Assembly: GCA_964426915.1 (NCBI GenBank)
Contig: CAYRTD010000203.1
Span: 1-5,446 of the forward strand
Direction of reading: 5' to 3'
Length of the DNA: 5,446 bases
DNA from: CAYRTD01 sp964426915
Lineage (GTDB): Bacteria; Bacteroidota; Bacteroidia; Bacteroidales; GCA-2748055
A program made the position numbers and the translations under genes. Below the pieces are notes generated by a model. That model saw only the letters and a list, made by a program, of their open reading frames with translations, searched no databases and was not told the origin of the DNA. Position 1 is the first letter of the stretch. Every line of letters starts with the position of its first letter. Positions 1-5,446 of the stretch are shown piece by piece.

Positions 1-204
1 TTTAACCACTGGCAGCAAAGGTAAAGCCACCGGCTTGCCCGCGCAAGGTCAAGCCCGTTGGGTTTTGGAGAAAAAATTTTATGTCGCATTTACCGGGGAT
101 ACTCTAAAGCTTGGAATCAGTAACATAAAAGAAATCAGTAAAAATTTTTTCACCAAAAACCTTGCCTGCCCCCGCTGGCTTTGGAGGTTGCCTAAGTGGT
201 TAAA
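1..204. repeat. Long imperfect inverted repeat, possible MITE-like element or remnant
   Basis: The reverse complement of bases 1-80 resembles bases 141-204. Both begin with AAAATTTTTTC-CCAAAA, share CCTTGC and a GGCTTT block in the middle, and both end with AGTGGTTAAA (bases 1-10 paired with 195-204). The arms differ in length by about 16 bases and carry several mismatches. A 60-base AT-rich centre separates them. The left arm starts at the window edge, so the element may extend further. A 62-codon open frame crosses it (35-223), but its translation is low-complexity and Trp-rich, follows the repeat, and resembles no protein I know, so I do not call it a gene. It may be a small non-autonomous element, a transcribed hairpin or a degenerate intergenic repeat. 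No target-site duplication can be tested because the left flank is missing. Confidence 0.5.
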
Positions 205-344
205 AATGCAGTGGTCTGTTTAAATAAGCCGGGGAATTTTTTCTTTTAACTGAGAAAATTGAAATAAATGAAAGTAAAATCTTTTTCAGTTCAAGACTTC
301 AATTAAAAGAAAAAAATCGCTACATTCGAGTAATAATAAACTTT
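205..344. other. AT-rich intergenic leader of the RHS cassette
   Basis: This 140-base stretch is strongly AT-rich and I see no gene in it. The octamer TACATTCG at 321-328 differs by one base from the Bacteroidota -7 element TAnnTTTG, but no TTTG lies at the expected -33 distance, so it is not called a promoter. There is no purine-rich Shine-Dalgarno sequence before the ATG at 345, which is usual in this phylum. The frame of the RHS gene stays open upstream to a stop at 225-227, but its translation there has no RHS character. Confidence 0.4.
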
Positions 345-1194
345 ATGGGCTGCCTGAAACTTGCACATACCGAAAAAAATGAACCTTCTCTGAGGTGCGT
401 CTGGAAATCTTCCGGATGCTCAAAAATGGGCGTAAACTGGTACGATTATGGCTGGAGATTCTATGATCCGGCAATTGGTAGGTGGCATGTGATTGATCCT
501 GCTATTGAAGACAATCATTATGAATGGTCTCCTTATACCTACGTTTACAACAATCCAATCATGCTCATAGATCCATTTGGTCTGGATTCAGTTTATGTGC
601 TTGATCAAGCAACAAGACCTGATGATAATGGTACCCCCTGGGACTTCGTATACTGCAGATGTTTATGTAATTCAAAATGGCGAATTGGTATATGTAGGGG
701 ATAATGAGAAAAGTACTTATCCCAATTCCAAATCACTAACTGATAATTCGACTAGCCATAACACTGTCGCAGAAGGTGAACATTCTTTTGATAATGCGTA
801 TGGGCATTCCCAAAGCCAGGAGAAGGGGCTAAATATCTATGATGATGAATCTACACGTACAGTTGCAGGAACCTCTCCTGATGGGACTCCCGTCAAAGGT
901 GGCATGACTGGAGTAAATGATCATGAGGGTGCAAGTAATAATGGAGGACCAAGAAGCAGAGGGTCTATCGCTTGTCCAACTACTGATCCAGCAGCTAGTG
1001 AATCATATTACAGTGTATTTGATTGGAGTGGGACAATAACCAGAAACGGAAAAACTTATTCCGGGACTACCGGAAACTCAAGTGGTGGTTATTTTATTTA
1101 TCGAGGAATTGCAAACATGCCTGCTAATTTCCGGAACGATCATAAGCTACCAACCATAATACCAGGAGTCACAATAACTGCTAAAAAGAAATAA
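345..1194 (+). pseudogene. Orphan RHS-repeat core with C-terminal L,D-transpeptidase/DUF5675-like effector domain, frameshifted
   Basis: The frame starting at 345 opens with MGCLKL, a start typical of short orphan RHS modules in Bacteroidota. It continues with the RHS core signature (YDYGWRFYDP at residues 33-42, IGRWHVIDP at 44-52, NNP at 69-71). Residues 71-80 match PxxxxDPxGL exactly, the self-cleavage site where RHS shells release a C-terminal effector. The good protein then passes from this frame to the next at the C5 run 634-638: removing one C gives ...DDNGTPGTSYTADVYV... and a single 282-residue product. Uncorrected, the first frame ends at 704, and the second is open from 577 to 1194. 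The C-terminal domain has EGEHSF, VNDHEG and SRGSIACPTT blocks. In corrected numbering His193 and Ser207-x-x-Cys210 recall the His/Cys active sites of L,D-transpeptidase (YkuD) or DUF5675 proteins. That match is my inference from pattern, not a search result. Targeting of peptidoglycan would fit. Bulk RHS repeats and a secretion marker are absent, as in orphan cassettes. Confidence 0.75.
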
Positions 1195-1198
1195 AGTA

Positions 1199-1345
1199 AT
1201 GAAGGGAGTTGCTATAATACTGTTATTTCTCGGATTATCATCTTATACCCACTCACAGGAAGAATGTATTTTTAATTTCTTTGTGGTAGATCATAATGAA
1301 TTAAAAGAGTTAACTGCTGACAGAATAGAGCTTGCTTTTAGATAA
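1199..1345 (+). pseudogene. Small exported protein, likely immunity gene of the RHS effector, probably truncated by frameshift
   Basis: An ATG four bases after the RHS stop opens a 48-codon frame. It begins with a clear signal peptide: MK, a hydrophobic run (GVAIILLFLGLSS), then YTHS with probable cleavage before Gln20, as is common in Bacteroidota. The mature part has EECIFNFFVVDHNELKELTADRIELA before a stop at 1343-1345. Dropping one T from the T4 run 1336-1339 continues plausible protein (ELALDNFSTSKAGYIKEALL) open to a stop at 1482-1484. From about 1413 that extension overlaps the opposite-strand gene and loses credibility, so the true 3' end may be deleted. I do not recognise the family. 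Position directly behind an effector and export to the envelope suggest an immunity protein guarding against a periplasmic toxin. That role is inferred. Confidence 0.5.
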
Positions 1346-1412
1346 CTTTTCAACATCAAAGGCAGGTTATATAAAAGAAGCTTTATTATTATCCCCTTTG
1401 TATTCTCAAAAA

Positions 1413-2027
1413 TTACTTATTCCCCTTCAGTTTAAGTATTTCATCAAGATGCTCGCGCCTGAGTTTTTCTACCTTCAGTCTTGACCGGTTACGATAATCA
1501 TCGTATTCGTCTTGAACCTTTTTGGCCTCAGCAACCGCTTCCCGGGTAATAATTTTATTTCTCTTGTAAATGAGAAATACAAATATGAGTCCAAAAGCCA
1601 GTGCCGCCACCAGAACCCACATCAGGAGGTTATAAAAAGTTTTATCCATTTTTAATCCCAGGAACATAAGACTGTTCTTTTCCCTGATGGCGGTTTTCAA
1701 TTCATCACGAGTGGTTTCCATGGTATTATTCAGGGATTCAATCTGTTCATTTTTGGCAGCAATCATTTTTTTATTATCAGAAATCGTATTTCTGACACTA
1801 TTCATCGTATCATTCAGGCTTTGTCGATACTTGTTTAACCAGGTTTCTCTGATTACCTTGTATTCTTCATATCTGCTGCTTTTTTCAAAAATATAATTGA
1901 ATTGTTCTTCAATGCTTGCTGAATCCATAACCTCTTGTAATTGAGTGTTCTGGGCATTCAGTCCGGAAATTTGCGGAAGAAGCATGAGTGAAAATATCAC
2001 TGCTTTGATGAAATGGCTTTTAATCAT
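1413..2027 (-). CDS. Envelope coiled-coil protein with signal peptide and one transmembrane helix, function unknown
   Basis: This 204-residue protein begins with a signal peptide (residues 1-25, hydrophobic core AVIFSLMLLP, probable cut LNA|Q). A charged periplasmic region follows, with heptad-like coiled-coil character at about 68-118. The motif FLGLKMDKTFYNLLMW (122-137) leads into a single membrane helix (about 133-154, ending KRNK). The C-terminus (161-204) is a second highly charged, probably helical, segment. The inferred topology is a periplasmic N-terminal coil and a cytoplasmic C-terminal coil. The family is common in Bacteroidota and, as I recall, often wrongly labelled 'tRNA (guanine-N1)-methyltransferase'. 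No methyltransferase motif is visible here. It could be a scaffold or signalling adaptor, but no function can be assigned. It is transcribed alone, convergent with the RHS module and divergent from the citrate lyase genes. ATG at 2027 is chosen because it directly precedes the signal peptide. Confidence 0.85.
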   Translation of the reverse strand: MIKSHFIKAVIFSLMLLPQISGLNAQNTQLQEVMDSASIEEQFNYIFEKSSRYEEYKVIRETWLNKYRQSLNDTMNSVRNTISDNKKMIAAKNEQIESLNNTMETTRDELKTAIREKNSLMFLGLKMDKTFYNLLMWVLVAALAFGLIFVFLIYKRNKIITREAVAEAKKVQDEYDDYRNRSRLKVEKLRREHLDEILKLKGNK

Positions 2028-2317
2028 TTTTTTATTCTTTTCCTGGAGATTGTTTTACATCTGTTCGGGTAACCGTATGTATAACGGCCGGATTTTACCA
2101 GAAGTATACGGTAATGGTATAAAAAAGATACTTATTGACAGAAAAATAATTTGATTCATAAAAATATGACAGGTAGCATGTTAAAAACGACCAATATAAT
2201 TTAGTTTTATACTTCACCGGATTTTTTTTATGTACGTTCAACCATATTATTAAACATATTCCGTACAGGATTTTGCTCCCACCACAATCATTACTTTTGA
2301 TGATAAAATTAAGTGTA
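2028..2317. other. Divergent intergenic region between coiled-coil gene and citrate lyase operon
   Basis: These 290 bases are AT-rich and hold no convincing gene. Open frames on both strands give low-complexity translations rich in Tyr, Ile and Lys. Promoters for both flanking genes should lie here, but no pair of -33/-7 elements with proper spacing stands out. A 7-base inverted repeat, ACCGTAT (2072-2078) and ATACGGT (2106-2112), is separated by 27 bases. It could be a binding site or chance. No intrinsic terminator was found. Confidence 0.4.
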
Positions 2318-3535
2318 ATGTCTGAAAGCTTTATCACAGGTAATAAAGGGGCCAATATACGCTCCGATTGTCAGGTTAATCTGAGAATTAAAAACAGCGG
2401 TGGTCTGGTTGTTAAAATATCGGGGAAAGTGGAATCTCTTTATGGAAAGACGATTGAAAGTCTTGTCAGGGATGTTTTATCCTTTTATTCGATAAAAAAT
2501 GCAGAAATAAGTATTGAAGATTCGGGGGCTTTGGATTTTGTAATCGCTGCAAGGCTGGAGGCCGCTATTTGTAAAAGCATTAAAAATGCCGCTCCTTATC
2601 TCCTGCCCATGGCAGAAGAAAACAAGTATCCATCTGAAAAAGACAGATTCCGTTTTTCCAGACTTTATTTGCCCGGAAACACACCCTCAATGATGATCAA
2701 CGCGGGCATTCATCATCCTGACGGGATTATCCTGGATCTGGAAGATTCTGTCGCACCTGAGAAAAAACATGAAGCCAGGCACCTGGTAAGAAATGCACTC
2801 AGAAACATAAATTTCTATGGCGCGGAACGGATGGTCCGGATTAACCAGTTTCCTGCAGGACTCAAGGATCTGGGTTTCGTCGTTCCTCATAATGTCCATG
2901 TTATACTTCTCCCAAAATGTGAAGGAGCGCAGGACGTGCTGAAAACACTGGATGAAATTGAAAAGATAAAGAAGGAATATTCTGTTGAAAATGAAATTTA
3001 TCTGATGCCGATCATTGAGAGCGCTCTCGGGGTAGAAAAGGCTTATGAGATTGCCGCTTCTTCCACTCTGGTAATTGCACTGGCAATCGGACTTGAGGAT
3101 TATACCGCCGATATCGGAGCTATGAGAACCCGGGAGGGAAGGGAGTCTTTTTATGCACGTTCAAGAGTAGTAAATGCCTCCAAAGCTGCCAGGATACAGG
3201 CCATCGATTCGGTATTTTCTGACGTTGGCGATGAAGAAGGTTTGAGACAAAGCCTGAAGGAATCAAAACAACTTGGTTTTGAAGGTATGGGATGCATTCA
3301 TCCCAGGCAGATTAAGGTTATTCATGAGAGCTTTGCTCCTGAAGCGGAAGAAATCGAAAAAGCCTCAAAGATCGTACATGCCTTTATTATTGCAGAAAAG
3401 GAAGGTAAAGGAGTTGTTTCCCTGGGATCAAAAATGATAGATCCTCCCGTAGTTAAGCGTGCGCAAAGGATCATAGATCTCGCTCTGAAATTGAATATCA
3501 TCGATAAAAACTGGAGGGACAAATATGTCAGTTAA
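2318..3535 (+). CDS. Citrate lyase fused acyl carrier (gamma, CitD) and citryl-CoA lyase (beta, CitE) protein
   Basis: This 405-residue protein joins two citrate lyase subunits that are usually separate. Residues 1 to about 90 match CitD: GNKGANIRSDC with Ser16 at the place of the CitD serine that carries the phosphoribosyl-dephospho-CoA group (Ser14 in Klebsiella), then VESLYGKTI and DSGALDFVIAARLEAAI. After a linker, residues 110-400 are CitE of the HpcH/HpaI aldolase superfamily: SRLYLPG (114-120), DLEDSVAPEKK (140-150), VRIN (173-176), LPKCEG (198-203), PIIES with Glu234 and LEDYTAD with Asp261 as probable Mg ligands, and GCIHPRQI (325-332). CitE cleaves citryl-ACP to acetyl-ACP and oxaloacetate in the cytoplasm. 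The frame is open back to a TTG at 2273, but ATG 2318 gives the family's usual short N-terminus before the serine. No strong Shine-Dalgarno is seen. Its 3' end overlaps citF by 11 bases. Specificity for citramalate instead of citrate cannot be excluded. Confidence 0.92.
   Translation: MSESFITGNKGANIRSDCQVNLRIKNSGGLVVKISGKVESLYGKTIESLVRDVLSFYSIKNAEISIEDSGALDFVIAARLEAAICKSIKNAAPYLLPMAEENKYPSEKDRFRFSRLYLPGNTPSMMINAGIHHPDGIILDLEDSVAPEKKHEARHLVRNALRNINFYGAERMVRINQFPAGLKDLGFVVPHNVHVILLPKCEGAQDVLKTLDEIEKIKKEYSVENEIYLMPIIESALGVEKAYEIAASSTLVIALAIGLEDYTADIGAMRTREGRESFYARSRVVNASKAARIQAIDSVFSDVGDEEGLRQSLKESKQLGFEGMGCIHPRQIKVIHESFAPEAEEIEKASKIVHAFIIAEKEGKGVVSLGSKMIDPPVVKRAQRIIDLALKLNIIDKNWRDKYVS
3513..3518 (+). 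promoter_or_regulatory. Strong Shine-Dalgarno site of citF, inside the end of the citDE gene
   Basis: GGAGGG ends seven bases before the ATG at 3525. It fixes the citF start and suggests independent or coupled re-initiation within the 11-base overlap. It stands out because the other starts in this window lack such a site, as is common in Bacteroidota. Confidence 0.7.
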
Positions 3536-5081
3536 TTTTCATGAAAATGCTGCCGGAAGAATGGTTCCGGATTCCATGAATGGTCAAACACAAATTCCTT
3601 ATAAAGGAACAGGAAATCACCGGCCTGAAGGAAAAATTCATGCTCAGGACATACCGGTTTATTCCGATTATCCCTCCGATGGAAACAAGCTTTTAAAAAG
3701 TCTCCGGGAGGCACTTGAAAGATCCGGCCTGAAAGATGGAATGACAATATCCACTCATCATCATTTTCGCAATGGTGATTTTCTTGCGAATATGGTTTTT
3801 GATATAGCTCATGATATGGGGGTAAAGAATCTTGTTTGGTTTCCTTCGGCCTCTTTTCCCTGCCACGAGCACCTTATCCCTTATCTCGAAGATGGAACAA
3901 TACAGCGAATTGAAGGAAGTATGAATGGCCCGCTTGGTAAATTTGTTTCTGAAGGAAAAATGAGAGGGCAGGGGATGCTCCGGTCTCACGGTGGAAGATA
4001 CCAGGCCATACAGGATGGTGAAGTAAAAATAGATATAGCGGTTATCGGGGCTCCGACGGCCGATCCCTTTGGAAATGGGAATGGAATACATGGTCAGTCA
4101 GCATGCGGTCTTCTGGGTTTTGCACTTGCTGACTCCGAATATGCAAACAAGGTTATAATTGCAACAGATAATCTTGTTTCATTTCCCTGTGTGCCCTGGC
4201 AAATTCAGGGAAATAATGTGGATTTTGTGGTCGAAGTGAAAAAGCTGGGTGAGCCTTCAAAGATCATTTCGGGAACCACGCAAATTACAAAATCTCCTGA
4301 CCGATTGTTGCTGGCCGAAATGACCGCCCGGTTCTGTGAACAGACCGGAATTATAAAAGAGGGTTTCTCCTTTCAGTCAGGTGCAGGAGGAACATCGCTG
4401 GCTGTTGGAGAATTCTTCAGGAAAATAATGATTAAAAAGGGAATAAAGGCAAGATTTGCAAGGGGTGGAAGTAATAAATACCTGGTTTCAATGCTTGAAG
4501 AGGGTCTTGTTGACTATATCCTTGACGGACAGACATTTGACCTGGAAGGAGTACGTTCAATGGATGAAAATCCCAATCATATATGGACAAGTCCTTTTAC
4601 CAGTTATAACTATCACGGGAAAGGCAATTTTGCATCTTTTGTGGATGTGGTAATCCTCGGAGCTACAGAGGTAGATCTTAATTTCAATGCAAATGTGGTT
4701 ACCCATTCCGACGGCTACTTACTTCATGGAATCGGAGGCTGGCAAAACTGCCTATTCTCGAAGACTGTAATACTTCCGTTTCCGCTTTTCCGTGACCGTA
4801 TTCCAATTATTCGTGAAAAGGTTACCACACTGTGTGGCCCCGGAGAATTGATTGATGTTATAGTTACAGAAAGAGGCATAGCCATTAATCCTCTCAGGGA
4901 AGATCTGATTGAAAAGACCAAAAACAGTGACTTACCCATACGCTCAATTGAGGATCTTTATGATGAAGCCATAAAAATATGTGGTAAGCCGGAGAATCCG
5001 GTTATTGGTGATGAGGTTGTTGCAGGAATTAAGTGGGTAGACGGAACCTTGCTGGATGTTGTGAGAAAGGTGAGCAAGTGA
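3525..5081 (+). CDS. citF: Citrate lyase alpha subunit (citrate CoA-transferase, EC 2.8.3.10)
   Basis: CitF exchanges the acetyl group on the acyl carrier domain for citrate, forming citryl-ACP for the CitE domain to cleave. The 518-residue length agrees with the roughly 510 residues of E. coli CitF, and the protein is collinear with it. Conserved blocks are LKDGMTISTHHHFRNGD (69-85), SHGGR (154-158), DPFGNGNGIHG (180-190), FSFQSGAGGTSLAV (281-294), NPNHIW (349-354), EVDLNFNANVVTHSDG (382-397) and ERGIAINPLR (449-458). The family is a CoA-transferase without a covalent enzyme-CoA intermediate, so no catalytic Glu is assigned here. The N-terminal 50 residues are variable and hydrophilic. It overlaps the upstream citDE gene by 11 bases, so the two are surely one transcript and likely translated in fixed ratio. 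No citX, citG or citC follows; a repeat array begins about 30 bases later. Confidence 0.95.
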   Translation: MSVNFHENAAGRMVPDSMNGQTQIPYKGTGNHRPEGKIHAQDIPVYSDYPSDGNKLLKSLREALERSGLKDGMTISTHHHFRNGDFLANMVFDIAHDMGVKNLVWFPSASFPCHEHLIPYLEDGTIQRIEGSMNGPLGKFVSEGKMRGQGMLRSHGGRYQAIQDGEVKIDIAVIGAPTADPFGNGNGIHGQSACGLLGFALADSEYANKVIIATDNLVSFPCVPWQIQGNNVDFVVEVKKLGEPSKIISGTTQITKSPDRLLLAEMTARFCEQTGIIKEGFSFQSGAGGTSLAVGEFFRKIMIKKGIKARFARGGSNKYLVSMLEEGLVDYILDGQTFDLEGVRSMDENPNHIWTSPFTSYNYHGKGNFASFVDVVILGATEVDLNFNANVVTHSDGYLLHGIGGWQNCLFSKTVILPFPLFRDRIPIIREKVTTLCGPGELIDVIVTERGIAINPLREDLIEKTKNSDLPIRSIEDLYDEAIKICGKPENPVIGDEVVAGIKWVDGTLLDVVRKVSK

Positions 5082-5110
5082 AATTTTTTCCGGCAAAGGA
5101 GTGTGGTTGA

Positions 5111-5385
5111 GGAAATATGGAATAGAAGGACGTATTGGAGTCGCTGCGCTCGGGGGGAGGACACGGAGAAGAATGTTACACAGAGGACCGCGGAGTAGGC
5201 ACAGAGAACCACGGAGGAAATATGGAATGGAAGGACGTAATTGGAGTCGCTACGCTCGGGGAGAACACGGAGAAGATATTACACAGAGGACCGCGGAGTG
5301 GGCACAGAGAACCACGGAGGAAATATGGAATAGGAGGACGTTTTGGAGTCGCTGTGCTCGGGGAGAACACGGAGGGGGAATTACA
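5111..5385. repeat. GC-rich tandem repeat array, about 2.6 copies of a 103-105 base unit
   Basis: Copies start at 5111 (105 bases), 5216 (103 bases) and 5319 (partial, about 67 bases), each opening with GGAAATATGGAAT. Each unit carries TTGGAGTCGCT-YGCTCGGGG, then CACGGAGAA, CACAGAGGACCGCGGAG and CACAGAGAACCACGGAGG. The last two form a 21-base sub-repeat (5179 and 5200; 5282 and 5303). The array is far richer in G and purines than the neighbouring genes. Frames of 95-98 codons run through on the plus strand and 64-84 on the minus strand, but they are open only because the repeat lacks stops. They have no start signals or family resemblance, so I call no protein. Similar CACAGAG/CACGGAG intergenic repeats occur in many bacteria as I recall. 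Function is unknown. Confidence 0.85.
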
Positions 5386-5446
5386 TAACCTCGATACCGC
5401 GTGCCGCAGAAGCTTCAGGCGCCTACGCTAAAGCTTTCTCCGGCGG
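5386..5446. repeat. GC-rich stem-loop-like intergenic patch after the tandem array
   Basis: AGAAGCTT (5408-5415) and AAGCTTTCT (5431-5439) can pair around a centre containing the palindrome GGCGCC (5418-5423). The flanks are GC-rich and unlike the array before them. It may be part of a second extragenic repeat family cut by the window edge. It does not look like an intrinsic terminator because no T-run follows. Confidence 0.35.

Noticed and set aside
35..223. 62-codon open frame on the plus strand
   Set aside because: It lies across the inverted repeat, its translation is low-complexity and Trp-rich, and no start signal or family resemblance supports it.
1413..2027. tRNA (guanine-N1)-methyltransferase
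   Set aside because: This label is often attached to the family, but the protein is a signal peptide, coiled coils and one membrane helix with no methyltransferase motif.
2272..2299. Bacteroidota-type promoter (TTTG at 2272, TACTTTTG at 2292-2299) for citDE
   Set aside because: The -7 match is exact, but the spacer is only 16 bases, shorter than usual, and it would leave a leader of about 12 bases before ATG 2318. Possible but too weak to annotate.
2273..2317. N-terminal extension of CitD-CitE from TTG 2273 or ATG 2300
   Set aside because: The added residues have no CitD similarity; ATG 2318 gives the normal distance to the carrier serine.
3693..4091. 132-codon minus-strand frame inside citF
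   Set aside because: It is antisense to well-conserved CitF blocks and its translation has no recognisable features.
5111..5385. CRISPR array
   Set aside because: The units are contiguous and similar along their full length with no unique spacers, and no cas gene is nearby.
5101..5431. Overlapping 95- and 98-codon plus-strand frames and minus-strand frames in the array
   Set aside because: Several frames on both strands are open at once because the repeat lacks stops; the translations are repetitive, Arg/Gly-rich and without known motifs.

Overview
This window looks like chromosomal DNA of a Bacteroidota bacterium, probably of the order Bacteroidales or a relative. The coding regions are AT-rich. 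There is an orphan RHS cassette starting with MGCLKL, a form I know mainly from Bacteroidota. A small coiled-coil membrane protein belongs to a family frequent in that phylum, and signal peptides appear to be cut just before Gln. The genus cannot be told from the sequence.

Left part (1-1412): a long imperfect inverted repeat (1-204) is followed by AT-rich non-coding DNA. Next comes an orphan RHS effector cassette (345-1194), in two reading frames because of one extra C in a C5 run at 634-638. With that base removed it gives one 282-residue protein: a short RHS core ending in an exact PxxxxDPxGL self-cleavage motif, then a C-terminal domain of about 200 residues with a His...Ser-x-x-Cys arrangement resembling L,D-transpeptidase/DUF5675-type domains. 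Four bases further on, a small ORF with a signal peptide (1199-1345) sits where the immunity gene should be. It also appears broken by one extra T in a T4 run. An exported immunity protein would fit an effector acting in the periplasm. The module is either decayed or carries two homopolymer errors.

Middle (1413-2317): a minus-strand gene encodes a signal peptide, a coiled coil, one membrane helix and a charged cytoplasmic coil. About 290 bases of AT-rich divergent intergenic DNA separate it from the citrate lyase genes.

Right part (2318-5081): a two-gene citrate lyase operon. The first gene is a fusion of the acyl carrier subunit (CitD) with the citryl-CoA lyase subunit (CitE). The second, overlapping by 11 bases and preceded by a strong Shine-Dalgarno sequence, is citF, the citrate CoA-transferase subunit. 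Together they supply all three activities of the complex that splits citrate to acetate and oxaloacetate. The ligase and the prosthetic-group genes (citC, citX, citG) are not in the window.

End (5082-5446): a GC-rich tandem array with a period of 103-105 bases, built from smaller CACAGAG..CCRCGGAG elements, begins about 30 bases after citF. It is followed by another GC-rich patch with an imperfect stem-loop. The translations across it look like by-products of the repeat rather than genes.
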